From contig DXBT01000013.1 in NCBI GenBank assembly GCA_019116365.1, forward strand, positions 1 through 64,000: a stretch of DNA of 64,000 nt, written 5' to 3'. The notes under the pieces were generated by a model. The model made no database searches, was not told the DNA's origin, and saw nothing but the letters and a program-made list of their open reading frames with translations. The stretch comes from Barnesiella merdipullorum (GTDB taxonomy: Bacteria; Bacteroidota; Bacteroidia; Bacteroidales; Barnesiellaceae). Position numbers and translations under genes: made by a program. This document shows positions 33,692 through 43,475 of the stretch, piece after piece; position 1 is the stretch's first letter; every line of letters starts with the position of its first letter.

Positions 33692-34738
33692 ATGGCTATC
33701 ATGAATTTTGGCGGTGTTGACGAGAACGTAGTCACCCGCGAAGAGTTTCCCTTGGAGAAAGCAAGAGAAGTACTTAAGAACGAAACAATCGCTGTCATCG
33801 GCTATGGCGTACAGGGCCCGGGACAGAGTATGAACCTGCGCGACAACGGCTTCAACGTGATTGTGGGCCAACGTAAAAATTCCAAGACCTGGGACAAGGC
33901 TGTGGCCGACGGCTGGGTACCCGGCGAAACCCTCTTCGAAATCGAGGAGGCCTGCAAGCGGGGCACGATTATCGAATACCTGCTCTCCGACGCCGCTCAA
34001 ATCGAGCTGTGGCCTGTGGTGAAGAAGCACCTCACAGCAGGCAAAACACTCTACTTCTCGCACGGCTTTGCCATCACCTACAAGGAGCGCACGGGCATCA
34101 TACCGCCGGCCGACATCGATGTAGTGCTGGTTGCTCCCAAGGGTTCGGGTACAAGTCTGCGCCGCATGTTCCTGCAAGGTCGTGGCCTCAACTCGAGCTA
34201 TGCCGTATTCCAGGATGCTACCGGACACGCCAAGGAGAAAGTACTGGCACTGGGTATCGGAGTAGGCAGCGGCTATCTGTTCGAGACCACCTTCAAACGC
34301 GAGGTTTACTCCGACCTCACCGGCGAGCGCGGTACCCTCATGGGAGCCATCCAAGGTATCTTTGCCGCCCAGTACGACACGCTGCGAGCCCACGGGCACA
34401 GCCCCTCGGAGGCCTTCAACGAAACCGTCGAAGAGCTCACCCAATCGCTCATGCCGCTTATTGCCGAGAACGGTATGGACTGGATGTATGCCAATTGCTC
34501 GACTACGGCTCAGCGGGGTGCCCTCGACTGGTGGAAACGTTTCCGCGATGCCACCAAACCGGTATTCGAGGAGCTGTATGACGAGGTAGCCAAAGGCAAC
34601 GAAGCTCAACGCTCGATCGATGCCAACAGCAAAGAGGGATACCGCGATGGATTGAACCAGGAGCTGAAGGAGTTGCGCGAAAGCGAAATGTGGCAAGCCG
34701 GTGTCACCGTGCGCAAGCTGCGTCCCGAGAACAACTAA
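33692..34738 (+). CDS. ilvC: Ketol-acid reductoisomerase
   Basis: IlvC isomerises and reduces acetolactate or acetohydroxybutyrate, the second pathway step, using NADPH and magnesium. At 348 residues it is a class I enzyme. The nucleotide motif is GYGVQGPGQS, followed by VGQRKNSKTW; the C-terminal metal-binding part includes DLTGERGTLMGAIQG and EELTQSLMPLI. It is the last gene of the operon and is followed by a strong terminator. Confidence 0.96.
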   Translation: MAIMNFGGVDENVVTREEFPLEKAREVLKNETIAVIGYGVQGPGQSMNLRDNGFNVIVGQRKNSKTWDKAVADGWVPGETLFEIEEACKRGTIIEYLLSDAAQIELWPVVKKHLTAGKTLYFSHGFAITYKERTGIIPPADIDVVLVAPKGSGTSLRRMFLQGRGLNSSYAVFQDATGHAKEKVLALGIGVGSGYLFETTFKREVYSDLTGERGTLMGAIQGIFAAQYDTLRAHGHSPSEAFNETVEELTQSLMPLIAENGMDWMYANCSTTAQRGALDWWKRFRDATKPVFEELYDEVAKGNEAQRSIDANSKEGYRDGLNQELKELRESEMWQAGVTVRKLRPENN

Positions 34739-34766
34739 TCAAGGCCATAGGTTAAGTTTATATAGC

Positions 34767-34809
34767 GAGAGGCTCCCGATTCCCCAACCTGGGGGAACGG
34801 GAGCCTCTC
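34767..34809 (+). terminator. Terminator of the ilv operon
   Basis: A 12-bp outer stem (34767-34778 with 34798-34809) continues into an inner TTCCCC/GGGGAA stem. It lies 28 bases after ilvC. The T tract is short (TCATTATA). Confidence 0.82.
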
Positions 34810-34840
34810 TCATTATACACCCTCATAAAAACTGATCGGA

Positions 34841-35389
34841 CTAAAACAGATACCCCAACCGCACATTGAAAGCCGGACCAACCGATACGCTTTTGAAATC
34901 GGTCGAGATAAGGTTCAGCCCCCCGCCCAGTTCGAACAGGAGGTGACGATACCACACCCGCCGGAATCCCCAAAAGGGAGTCACTACAAAGCCTCCCTGG
35001 CTCTCGACATGACGGCGGTAATAGGGCGGGAAATAATACTGCACATTGCAGGAAAGGAATCCGCCGCTGTTCTTGAACGTATTCTTCCCCGCCTCGTAGC
35101 GTTTCGAGAGGTTGTAATAATAGCGCGGCTCTACCGAGAGCGTGGGATAGAGGGCTACACTCCAGCGACGTTCGCTCACCCCCCAAAAGCTATACGACGA
35201 ATATTGAATACCAGCCTGGGTACCAACCCGGGCCACGAGCGAAAACCGGTTGCCCAGCGGGCACTCATAGGCATACATCAGTCCGGCTATCTCGACCGAT
35301 ACCGAATGGGTGGAGACTACCTGTTGTGCCGCAAGGGGCGAAAGACTCAAAACAGAGACAACGACATAGACAAGTTTTTTCAATCGCAT
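34841..35389 (-). CDS. Small outer-membrane beta-barrel protein, unknown function
   Basis: A 182-residue protein with a signal peptide (residues 1-21, ending PLAAQ). The mature part alternates polar and aromatic residues (LSVEPRYYYNL, CNVQYYFPPYY, GGFVVTPFWGF) and ends LGYLF with a terminal aromatic, the pattern of an eight-stranded outer-membrane barrel. I cannot assign a family. It is downstream of the yidC terminator and convergent with ilvC. Confidence 0.75.
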   Translation of the reverse strand: MRLKKLVYVVVSVLSLSPLAAQQVVSTHSVSVEIAGLMYAYECPLGNRFSLVARVGTQAGIQYSSYSFWGVSERRWSVALYPTLSVEPRYYYNLSKRYEAGKNTFKNSGGFLSCNVQYYFPPYYRRHVESQGGFVVTPFWGFRRVWYRHLLFELGGGLNLISTDFKSVSVGPAFNVRLGYLF

Positions 35390-35430
35390 GGCTATTCCAT
35401 ATATTCAGTTCCATAGCTATAACGAAAAAA

Positions 35431-35464
35431 GAGAGGCGCTCCCCTACTCGGGAGAGCGCCTCTC
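35431..35464 (-). terminator. Terminator after yidC
   Basis: On the minus strand a 10-bp outer stem GAGAGGCGCT/AGCGCCTCTC with an inner CCC/GGG is followed by TTTTTTCG. It separates yidC from the outer-membrane protein gene. Confidence 0.85.
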
Positions 35465-35487
35465 TACTCAATAAAATATCGATACGC

Positions 35488-37386
35488 TTATCGGCGACGT
35501 TGCTGTTTGGCGCGTTGTTTCTGTTGCTCGCGCAGGGCAGCCTGTTGTTGGCGTTGAGCCTCTTCGAGGCGAGCCATGAAGCCACTCTTTTTGCGCGGTT
35601 TCTTCTGGTTCTCTTTCAACTCGGCCAACACCTTCTCTTCGTTGATACTCTTGCGGAAAATATAGGTTTGGATAATCGTAATCAACAGCGAGAGGAAGTA
35701 GTAGTAGCTCAAGCCGGCCGAATAGTTGTTGAAGAATACGAGGAACATGATGGGCATGAGATACATCATGAATTTCATACCGGGCATCTGCTGCTGGCCG
35801 GCCGTATTCTGCATGTTGATTTTGGTGTAAATCAAGTTGGTGATGGTCATCAACAGACAGAAGAGGCTGATGTGATTGCCAAAGTAGGGAGTGATGAGCG
35901 GTATGTAGGTATCCCAACTAACAATGGCATCGTAGGTCGAGAGGTCTTTAACCCACAAGAACGGTTCACCCCGCAGTTCAATTGATGAGGGGAAGAAGGT
36001 GAACATGGCAATGAGGATAGGCATCTGCAACAGCAGCGGCAGACAGCCACCCATGGGGTTGACCCCGGCCTTGCTGTAAAGGTCCATCGTGAGGCGTTGA
36101 CGCTCCATGGCATTCTCCTGTCCCGGATACTTGTCGTTAATCTCCTTGACTTGCGGAGCCAGCACCCGCATGCGGGCCTGCGACTTGTATGACTTGTAGG
36201 TGAAGGGGAACAGCACGAGTTTGATGAATATCGTCAACAACAGGATGATAATACCGTAGTTGCTGAAGAACTTGCCCAGGAAGGTAAATACGGGGATAAC
36301 GATGAGGGTGTTGATCCAGCGGAAGAACTTGTATCCCAGCGGCACGAGCTTGTCGAGATCGAGGGTCTGATCGCCCGAACGCCCGTCGTCATACGACGAC
36401 AACAGCGGATAGGAGTTGGGGCCCAGGAAAATCGTAAACCCGGCTACCTGCGGCTCTTTCGAATCGTAGTCGATGGTACTCTCGGCATGGAACAGTTTCA
36501 GATACTTGTCCTCTTTGAGGGCCTGTGAAGTGAAGGCTCCATCGTTAAACTTGTTGTCGGCAATGAAAGCGGTCGAGAAGAACTGGTTCTTAAACCCGAT
36601 CCATTTGAGGCTGGTGGTTGCCTTCTCCTCGTCACTACCCGACTCTTTCAAATGCTCCACATCGTCGCCCACAAATTTGTAGTAGAGGGCACTGTTGCGC
36701 TCCTCGAACATGCGGCCCTGCTCCTGACGGCGCATCTTCTGGTCCCACATGAAGTCCCAATAGACCACGCTCGAGGGAATTACCCGGTCCATATCCTTCT
36801 GCCAAATATCCATCTTGAGCATATAGCTGTCCTCGGGCAAGGTGTAGCGGATACCCAGGCGGCTGCCGTTGGCCAGCGTGAGGGTCATATCGACCGTACT
36901 GTCATTGACCACAGGCTCGAAGTAGAGATCGCGGGTGTCGATTACCCGGGCATTGGTGCGCACGATAAAGCCGTAGTCGTTCTCATCGCCGGTGAAGAGA
37001 GTCACCTGCGTCGAGTCATAGGCCATATAGTCGTTGAGCACGGCCTCGTAGAGGCGACCGCCCTTATTGGAAAATTTCAACGTAACCTTGTTGTTGGAGA
37101 GTGTCGTAAACTCTTCGGTACCCTCGGCACAGGGAGCGAACTCGCCAAACTGGGCAACCAGTCCGGCCTGTTTGAGCGAGTCGGCCATCTCGGGCGACAG
37201 GGTATCGGTTTGAGCCGGAGCGGCTGCCTCAGCGGCTTCGGCCATACGTTCTGCCTCGACGGCAGCAATGGAGTCGTTGTACCGGCGTTGAGCTTCCAAC
37301 TGCTCGGGCGAGGGTTGCATCCACCACGAGAAGAGCAGTACAACCACCACCATCAGTACAAGACCATAAATCGTGTTCTTATCCAT
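35488..37386 (-). CDS. yidC: Membrane protein insertase YidC
   Basis: YidC inserts and folds inner-membrane proteins, alone or with Sec. The 632-residue protein starts with a membrane anchor (YGLVLMVVVVLLFSWWMQP), followed by a linker, a large periplasmic beta domain (about 75-350), and the conserved membrane core from about 365 with the TYKSYKSQARMR cytoplasmic loop and NPMGGCLPLLLQMPILIAMF. The C-terminal tail is rich in Lys, Arg and Gln, as in many Bacteroidetes homologues, and may contact ribosomes. It lies 27 bases after pyrG, so the two are probably co-transcribed. Confidence 0.97.
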   Translation of the reverse strand: MDKNTIYGLVLMVVVVLLFSWWMQPSPEQLEAQRRYNDSIAAVEAERMAEAAEAAAPAQTDTLSPEMADSLKQAGLVAQFGEFAPCAEGTEEFTTLSNNKVTLKFSNKGGRLYEAVLNDYMAYDSTQVTLFTGDENDYGFIVRTNARVIDTRDLYFEPVVNDSTVDMTLTLANGSRLGIRYTLPEDSYMLKMDIWQKDMDRVIPSSVVYWDFMWDQKMRRQEQGRMFEERNSALYYKFVGDDVEHLKESGSDEEKATTSLKWIGFKNQFFSTAFIADNKFNDGAFTSQALKEDKYLKLFHAESTIDYDSKEPQVAGFTIFLGPNSYPLLSSYDDGRSGDQTLDLDKLVPLGYKFFRWINTLIVIPVFTFLGKFFSNYGIIILLLTIFIKLVLFPFTYKSYKSQARMRVLAPQVKEINDKYPGQENAMERQRLTMDLYSKAGVNPMGGCLPLLLQMPILIAMFTFFPSSIELRGEPFLWVKDLSTYDAIVSWDTYIPLITPYFGNHISLFCLLMTITNLIYTKINMQNTAGQQQMPGMKFMMYLMPIMFLVFFNNYSAGLSYYYFLSLLITIIQTYIFRKSINEEKVLAELKENQKKPRKKSGFMARLEEAQRQQQAALREQQKQRAKQQRRR

Positions 37387-37413
37387 TCTTCGGTTTTGAA
37401 GTTACTAAAAAAT

Positions 37414-39015
37414 TTATTTTTTCGAAATTGCGGCTTTAATGAAATCGACAAAAATGGGGTTGGGATTGAGCACGGTGCTGTTGTACTCGGGGTGATATTG
37501 CACACCTACATACCAACGCAACGAGGGTACCTCTACGACCTCGACCAAGTGGGTCTCGGGGTTCTCGCCCACGCAACGCATACCGGCATCTTCAAAGGCT
37601 TTGCGATACTCGTTGTTGAACTCGAAACGGTGACGGTGACGCTCGCGTATGTGAGTAGTGCCATAGGCCTTGGCAGCGATAGAGTCTTCGGCCAACACGC
37701 AGTCGTAGGCACCCAAACGCATCGTGCCACCCATGTTGGTGATGCTCTTCTGCTCCTCCATCAGGTCTATGACGTTGTGTTTGGTGGTCACATCCATCTC
37801 GGTCGAGTTGGCATCGGCATAACCCAGCACGTCGCGGGCATACTCGATAACCATGCACTGCATACCCAGGCAAATGCCAAAGGTGGGAATGTCGTGTTCA
37901 CGGGCATACTTGAGGGCGACAAACTTGCCTTCGATACCTCGCTGCCCGAATCCCGGGGCTATCACCACACCGTCGAGCGACGAGAGCATCTCCTCGACAT
38001 TGCTGCTGTTCAGCTTCTCGGAGTGAATGTATTGCAAATCGAGTTTGCGATCGTTGTATGTGGCGGCCTGGAAGAGCGATTCGTTAATCGACTTGTAGGC
38101 GTCGGGGAGTTCGACATACTTGCCCACCAACCCGATGCGCACCATTTCGGTAGCATTCTTCATGCGGTGGAGGAAGTTCATCCACGGCTCCAAGTGGGGC
38201 TCGCCATTGATAGGCACTCCCGTCTTGGTGAGTACAATCTCGTCGAGGTGCTGCTGGTGCATCTTCAAAGGCACTTCGTAGATCGAAGGCACATCGATCG
38301 ACTGGATTACGGCTGCCGGATCGACGTTGCAGAAGAGGGCTACCTTCTTACGCAGATTCAACGAAAGATCGTGTTCGGTGCGCAATACCAGAATATCGGG
38401 CTGGATACCCACCTCTTGCAGTTGTTTTACCGAGTGTTGTGTAGGTTTGGTCTTCAGCTCCTTGGCGGCAGCGATATAGGGTACATAGGTAAGGTGTATG
38501 CACACACAGTTCTTGCCCAGCTCCCAACGCAACTGACGCACACTCTCGAGATAGGGCAGCGACTCGATATCGCCTACCGTACCACCAATCTCGGTGATGA
38601 CAAAATCGAACTGGTTTTTGGAACCCAGCAGCTTGATATTGCGTTTAATCTCGTCGGTAATGTGCGGAATGATTTGTACCGTTTTCCCTAAATAGTCGCC
38701 ACGGCGCTCCTTGTCGATCACATTCTGATAGATACGACCGGTGGTGATGTTGTTGGCCCGAGTCGTGGGCGTATTGGTGAACCGCTCGTAGTGGCCCAAA
38801 TCCAAGTCGGCTTCATGACCGTCAACTGTCACATAACACTCCCCATGTTCATAGGGGTTCAGAGTTCCTGGGTCGATGTTGATATAGGGGTCGAATTTCT
38901 GAATCGTCACCTTGTATCCACGAGCCAAAAGCAACCGGGCCAAAGAAGCCGAAATAATACCTTTTCCCAACGACGAGGTCACACCTCCCGTAACGAATAT
39001 ATATTTAGTTTCCAC
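37414..39015 (-). CDS. pyrG: CTP synthase
   Basis: PyrG makes CTP from UTP, ATP and glutamine. The 533-residue protein has the synthetase domain (FVTGGVTSSLGKG at the N-terminus, DPYINIDPGTLNPYEHGE) and a class I glutaminase domain from about 285 with the nucleophile Cys near 381 in FGICLGMQ and the downstream HPE. Length is normal. A TAATTTTG -7 box lies at 39053-39060 on the minus strand, giving a leader of about 30 nt. yidC follows in the same direction. Confidence 0.98.
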   Translation of the reverse strand: METKYIFVTGGVTSSLGKGIISASLARLLLARGYKVTIQKFDPYINIDPGTLNPYEHGECYVTVDGHEADLDLGHYERFTNTPTTRANNITTGRIYQNVIDKERRGDYLGKTVQIIPHITDEIKRNIKLLGSKNQFDFVITEIGGTVGDIESLPYLESVRQLRWELGKNCVCIHLTYVPYIAAAKELKTKPTQHSVKQLQEVGIQPDILVLRTEHDLSLNLRKKVALFCNVDPAAVIQSIDVPSIYEVPLKMHQQHLDEIVLTKTGVPINGEPHLEPWMNFLHRMKNATEMVRIGLVGKYVELPDAYKSINESLFQAATYNDRKLDLQYIHSEKLNSSNVEEMLSSLDGVVIAPGFGQRGIEGKFVALKYAREHDIPTFGICLGMQCMVIEYARDVLGYADANSTEMDVTTKHNVIDLMEEQKSITNMGGTMRLGAYDCVLAEDSIAAKAYGTTHIRERHRHRFEFNNEYRKAFEDAGMRCVGENPETHLVEVVEVPSLRWYVGVQYHPEYNSTVLNPNPIFVDFIKAAISKK

Positions 39016-39284
39016 GATAAAATATGGTTTTATGTATTTACACTACGGGGTACAAAATTAGAAAAAATAATCTACATACCGGCACAATGTACACGATAAT
39101 TATTTCTTTTCGAGCCGAACACCCACAGACTGCAGACACCAAGCCCCTACCCAAGACTCCCGAATGGCAAAACCTTGTGACTCCCAGGCCGACTTTTGTC
39201 TCTCTTGTTCAAGATGGATTCTCTATCTTTTCAGAAGCAAGGAGACGGTTCGGCATAGCCAAACGTCGAAAACTTCGTTTTCCG
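39016..39284. promoter_or_regulatory. Divergent region between pyrG and the DUF3078 gene
   Basis: It carries the pyrG -7 box (39053-39060, minus). An open frame continues upstream from the DUF3078 gene across this region to 39024 but it runs through the promoter at 39285-39316 and lacks protein-like sequence, so I do not call it coding. Confidence 0.5.
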
Positions 39285-39316
39285 TTTGCCTCTACGCTCA
39301 CCTTTCACTATCTTTG
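39285..39316 (+). promoter_or_regulatory. Promoter of the DUF3078 gene
   Basis: TTTG (39285-39288) and TATCTTTG (39309-39316) are 20 bp apart, a full match to the Bacteroidetes consensus. It implies a leader of about 90 nt before the ATG at 39411. Confidence 0.8.
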
Positions 39317-39410
39317 CATTAAATACATAAGAGGAGACTCCCCAAGAGGCTTCACAACGTGCTTGTGGTCCCGGGAGAATAAATTCACGATACACAAAAA
39401 TATACGACCT

Positions 39411-40859
39411 ATGGGCTCACGAATCGCCACTATTCTCGTCAGTATTCTTTCCATAACCGGTTTATCGGCCATGCCGGTCAGCCCGGCCGATAGTACGGCT
39501 CATACCCCCCAACCTCTCGCCCCCGAGGTAAAAGTGGTAAAGGCCGATTCAACTACTGCCCCTCTCACGGCCATCGATTCGATACAATATCAGCAAGAGG
39601 CCAACCAGAAACTGCTCTTGCTGATGGAGACCGACTCGACCAACGAAGAGCTGCCGGTTATCCAAATGCTGCACATGCTCGAATATGCCGACAGCCTGAA
39701 GGCGGTTCAAGGGGCAAACGAAATGCCGGTCAACCCGCTGTTCCTGCCCATCGTATTTAAAGAGCAGATGTCCACCCCCCTGCAACACTTGTCGATTCCC
39801 AAGGACGACCCCTTCAAACCCAAGGAGCTCTCGGTGAATGACCAATGGCTGCAAAAAGAGGCGCAAAGCGAAAAGACTCGCAACATGGCTCAAAACTATG
39901 TCATTGTCAATTACCCCAAGATGATTCGATACAACCTTGACAATCTGCCCGACGTGCCCAAGCAATATATCATCGAGAACGATCCGGTGAAGCATATTCT
40001 CTCTATCAAGGAGAAGCCCTTGATTATCAAGAACAATGTAGGAAAAGAGAAGATTAAGTTGAAACGTTGGATCATCAACTTCCAGTCGTCGGTACAGTTC
40101 TCGCAGGTCTATGTGTCGGAAAACTGGTATCAGGGAGGTACCAGCAACGTGAACCTGCTGAGCGACCAACAGTTCTCGATCAAATACAACGACCCCAAGG
40201 AGCAACGCATCTTGTTTGAGAATCTGGTGCAGTGGAGGCTGAATATAAACAGTGCCCCCGAGGATACCTTACGCTCGGTGAGAATAAGCGAGGATCTGTT
40301 CCAGATAAACTCCAAGTTTGGTCTCAAAGCCTACAACAAATGGTACTACACGGCTACACTGAACTTCAAGACGCAGTTCTTCTCGAACTACACGGCCAAT
40401 ACCAACGACAAGGTTGCGGCATTTCTTTCTCCGGCCGAGCTGAATATCGGTTTAGGTATGTCGTACCAGTATAAGAACGAGAAGAAACAGTTCGACTCTT
40501 CGGTATCGCTGTCGCCGCTCTCCTACAACCTGCAATTCATCATCGACAACGACATGGCCCCCACCAGCTTCGGCATCAAGTCGGGCAAAAGCATCAACCA
40601 GTACGGTTCGTCGTTCGAGGGGCGCTTTACATGGGAGTTCTACCACAACATGGTGTGGACCTGCCGGCTGTTCTACTTCACCAGCTACGACCATGTACAG
40701 GGCGACTTGGAGAATACGTTCGACTTCATTCTCAACCGGTTCTTCTCTACCCGACTGTTTGTGCACCTGCGCTACGACGACGCCCTGGCGCTGAACAAAG
40801 ACCTGGGGCACTTCCAGTTGAAAGAGCTGCTCAGTTTTGGATTTAACTATAAGTTCTGA
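39411..40859 (+). CDS. DUF3078 family outer-membrane protein
   Basis: A 482-residue exported protein. The signal peptide (MGSRIATILVSILSITGLSA) sets the start at 39411. The N-terminal third is a polar, probably helical region; the C-terminal half (about 215-482) matches DUF3078, a predicted outer-membrane barrel family of the Bacteroidetes, with SSVQFSQVYVSENWYQGG, FSIKYND and a final aromatic FGFNYKF. Function is unknown. The stop codon overlaps the next ATG (TGATG), so the following gene is translationally coupled. Confidence 0.85.
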   Translation: MGSRIATILVSILSITGLSAMPVSPADSTAHTPQPLAPEVKVVKADSTTAPLTAIDSIQYQQEANQKLLLLMETDSTNEELPVIQMLHMLEYADSLKAVQGANEMPVNPLFLPIVFKEQMSTPLQHLSIPKDDPFKPKELSVNDQWLQKEAQSEKTRNMAQNYVIVNYPKMIRYNLDNLPDVPKQYIIENDPVKHILSIKEKPLIIKNNVGKEKIKLKRWIINFQSSVQFSQVYVSENWYQGGTSNVNLLSDQQFSIKYNDPKEQRILFENLVQWRLNINSAPEDTLRSVRISEDLFQINSKFGLKAYNKWYYTATLNFKTQFFSNYTANTNDKVAAFLSPAELNIGLGMSYQYKNEKKQFDSSVSLSPLSYNLQFIIDNDMAPTSFGIKSGKSINQYGSSFEGRFTWEFYHNMVWTCRLFYFTSYDHVQGDLENTFDFILNRFFSTRLFVHLRYDDALALNKDLGHFQLKELLSFGFNYKF

Positions 40860-41428
40860 TGAAACCGGCGGCCTGGCTTTTGATTTGTGCGGGATTTATA
40901 CTCAGTGCCTCGTCGATAACCGACGAGGAGTGCCGCTATGAAAGCAAACCGCCCTACCGCAGTTTTATTCTCGAAGGATACAGCGAGCCGAGTGCCCGCC
41001 ACTATTTCGATACCGCTCCCATCGACAATTGGGAAGGGATATGGCTCATGACCGAAAACGGCATGCGGGTGTCGATCGAGCGATTCAAAGATGTGAGATT
41101 TTCCGAAATCTTTACCCACCGCATTGTCAAACTCGACACGATTGTACAAAGCGAAACTCCCGTGGGCACCGTCGTAGGCTATCTGAGCCGGGGCGTGGCG
41201 GCCAACACCTGTTTCGTGTGGCTGTATAAACACAAACTCACGGGCTCCATTCTCTTCAAGCCCGAGCGGTTTTCGGCTCGACTCACAACCGATTTGAACG
41301 GTATTATTTTTTCGGGAAACAGGGCCAAGAATCTCGAAGATCTCTTCGACCCCCGATCGGGTTTTGTCAAGATATACCCCAAACAGATTTCGGACGAAAC
41401 CGAGAACCGCGACATCCGATATCTGTAA
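40859..41428 (+). CDS. Exported protein of unknown function, coupled to DUF3078
   Basis: A 189-residue protein with a signal peptide (MKPAAWLLICAGFILSASS). I do not recognise a family. The mature part has an alpha/beta look with RSFILEGYSEPSARHYF, WEGIWLMTENGMRVSIER and two cysteines (about 25 and 119). Its start overlaps the DUF3078 stop codon, so the two proteins are likely made in fixed ratio and may work together at the envelope. It is convergent with the lipocalin-like gene, with only 15 bases between them. Confidence 0.75.
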   Translation: MKPAAWLLICAGFILSASSITDEECRYESKPPYRSFILEGYSEPSARHYFDTAPIDNWEGIWLMTENGMRVSIERFKDVRFSEIFTHRIVKLDTIVQSETPVGTVVGYLSRGVAANTCFVWLYKHKLTGSILFKPERFSARLTTDLNGIIFSGNRAKNLEDLFDPRSGFVKIYPKQISDETENRDIRYL

Positions 41429-41443
41429 ATCGTCGTTGCGGAA

Positions 41444-41887
41444 TCAGAATTTACGGAATACAAAACGCTCGTCTTCCCCGCGGGTAAGAATCATCTTCGA
41501 CGAGTTAAGCGTTTCGATATGAAACACATTCATGTGTTCGGCCCCCACCGGCTCCAGCTTCAGGACCGAAGGCAACACGAATTCCACCCACGACGGCTCC
41601 ATGATGTTGAAGCGCAACTCACCGTTCTCCTTCACAAAGTTTCCATAGAAGTTGTCTGTCGAGTTGTTTAGGCCCGACCGGTGAACCAGCTGTATCTGGA
41701 TAATACTGGTCTGGAAATTATAGAAGATACTGTCGTGTGGGGTCATCGTACCGTTCTCCCACATCTCGGTCAGTTGCCACTTGCCAAAAATAGGGCCTAT
41801 GTACCCGTCGTTCTGAGTACACGAAGTGATGGCCACGCCTAAAACCAGGCCCAACAGAATACGATATATGGTCTTTTTCATGTTCAT
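41444..41887 (-). CDS. Lipocalin-like lipoprotein
   Basis: A 147-residue lipoprotein (lipobox AITSC, Cys near 23). The mature part begins IGPIFGKWQLTEMW, the GxW motif at the start of the first strand of lipocalin-like domains in Bacteroidetes, then continues as beta strands to the end (ERFVFRKF). It may belong to DUF4847 or a relative; I am not certain. It overlaps the wzi-like gene by 4 bases (ATGA), so it is translated with that capsule-assembly protein. Ligand unknown. Start Met1 or Met3. Confidence 0.8.
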   Translation of the reverse strand: MNMKKTIYRILLGLVLGVAITSCTQNDGYIGPIFGKWQLTEMWENGTMTPHDSIFYNFQTSIIQIQLVHRSGLNNSTDNFYGNFVKENGELRFNIMEPSWVEFVLPSVLKLEPVGAEHMNVFHIETLNSSKMILTRGEDERFVFRKF

Positions 41888-43443
41888 TTCCCGATTGTTA
41901 AAATTCCACTTTTCTTAATACCGATAGAGACACCCCACTTATCGCCATAAAGTTTGCCATAGTCACCGGTCAACGAGAGGGAGAAGGTCCACCCCGGCAG
42001 TTTCACAGGAGTATAGCGACACTCGATCAATCCCGACAAATCGTGCTGGGTATCGGCCAACGGAAGTTGCATCGAGCCCCACGAGGTGCGATACGAGGCA
42101 AGCACCTTGTACATCCATTCGGGGGCGATATACCCCATGGCTCCCAGGTGAACAGCCCGCATGCGATTATACTTGTATCGCATATAGCCATCGGTATTGT
42201 AGAGGGGCGACTTGGCCATGGGGGTACCGTTGGAGAGGCCATAGTGCATCCAACCGTTGTAGAAATAGTTGTTGTAATAGTCGTCAAACCCGGTTGCCTC
42301 GGTAGTCAGTTGGGGGTTGTCATAGTCGGTCGGACACCAGTTCAAGGGGCCACCCTGATTGGTGAAATCGACATACTCGACCACCAGGTCGGAGAGCCAG
42401 TTCTGCCGGCCGCTCTTGTACTCGACGCCCCACAGGCCATCCCAGCCGTTGAGCTTACCCATGCCCGAGGCATCGTCGTAGTACCACTCGAAATAGCCTC
42501 GCACCGACGATTTGTTCTTGAACGTATATTCGGCCGACAGGTTCCAATGCCCCACATGGTTGCCATAGTAGTAGGCCTGATCGCCTACATTGGTCGAGCC
42601 GTCGCCCGACGAAGGGAAAAGAATCTGCAAGAAGTCTTTCAACCGAGTAGGACTTTTGGTCGTGAGTGAATCGATGCGGACTCCCTTGAGATAATAGTGC
42701 TTGGTGCCCCCGAACTGGGCTGCCAACTCGGCCCCGATAGTCACGACAAAAGGCTTGTTGGGATTGGTGCGGAACGAAATCGACTTGTGGTGATACAGCG
42801 CACCGGTAGTAATATAGTGGTTGTAATAGTTGTAATGCTCTTTATAGAAATTGTCGTCCATGAATTTACCGTAGGCCAGGTCGCCCTTGATCTGCACCCA
42901 CCCCTTGGTAAAGGGAATATCGACAAAATCGATAAAGCCGGCTCTCACCTGCGGTATGGGGCGTGAGTTGCCCGACCACACCAGACCTCCCGAACTCAAC
43001 TCAAAGTTGACTACCGGGTCGGTGAGTTCGCGACTGCCGGCCGAGATGAAAATCTTGCGATACTTGATGCCGGCATACAGTTGCTGGATGAGAAAGGCCG
43101 AGACCTGCGGACGTCGCTGCGACACTCCCTGGGTGGCATCGTAGTAGGTAACCGGCGAGGTCGATGAGAGTAGCCCCACCAGATCGACCCCGAATTCATA
43201 GGAGAACCGTTTGTCCATCTCGATGTCGCGCGAGAGTGCAGCCCGCAGATAGCCGCTCTTGCTGTGGGTTACCAGGCCATGTTTGTTGGCCGAGAAGTAG
43301 TAGGGGGCAAAAGTGCCATTCCCGGCATTGCCTACCATCGACACGGCATAGTCCATCGAATATTGGGCATAAGAGTAGGAAGAGCTGCCCAACCACCACA
43401 CCAGGACAGGGATGAGCAAGTTCCAAAAACGACGATATCTCAT
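41884..43443 (-). CDS. Capsule assembly Wzi family protein
   Basis: A 519-residue outer-membrane protein of the Wzi/capsule-assembly family, which anchors capsular polysaccharide to the cell surface as a barrel with lectin activity. The signal peptide (MRYRRFWNLLIPVLVWWLG... ending SYAQ) sets the start at 43443; 64 in-frame codons upstream run through the promoter and are rejected. The body is a succession of aromatic-rich strands with tyrosine clusters (NYYNHYITTGALYHHKS, DDYYNNYFYNG). A good promoter lies upstream (43522-43552). It overlaps the lipocalin-like gene downstream. The polysaccharide locus starting at 45 kb is a plausible source of its ligand. Confidence 0.87.
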   Translation of the reverse strand: MRYRRFWNLLIPVLVWWLGSSSYSYAQYSMDYAVSMVGNAGNGTFAPYYFSANKHGLVTHSKSGYLRAALSRDIEMDKRFSYEFGVDLVGLLSSTSPVTYYDATQGVSQRRPQVSAFLIQQLYAGIKYRKIFISAGSRELTDPVVNFELSSGGLVWSGNSRPIPQVRAGFIDFVDIPFTKGWVQIKGDLAYGKFMDDNFYKEHYNYYNHYITTGALYHHKSISFRTNPNKPFVVTIGAELAAQFGGTKHYYLKGVRIDSLTTKSPTRLKDFLQILFPSSGDGSTNVGDQAYYYGNHVGHWNLSAEYTFKNKSSVRGYFEWYYDDASGMGKLNGWDGLWGVEYKSGRQNWLSDLVVEYVDFTNQGGPLNWCPTDYDNPQLTTEATGFDDYYNNYFYNGWMHYGLSNGTPMAKSPLYNTDGYMRYKYNRMRAVHLGAMGYIAPEWMYKVLASYRTSWGSMQLPLADTQHDLSGLIECRYTPVKLPGWTFSLSLTGDYGKLYGDKWGVSIGIKKSGILTIGK

Positions 43444-43475
43444 ATATGAATTTCTATAATACTGTTGTTTCGAAT

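Noticed and set aside
36652..38691. Antisense open frame of 679 codons opposite yidC and pyrG
   Set aside because: It spans two conserved genes on the other strand and has no protein-family features, so it is a codon-bias shadow.
39024..39410. N-terminal extension of the DUF3078 protein
   Set aside because: A full-consensus promoter lies inside it (39285-39316) and a proper signal peptide begins at 39411.
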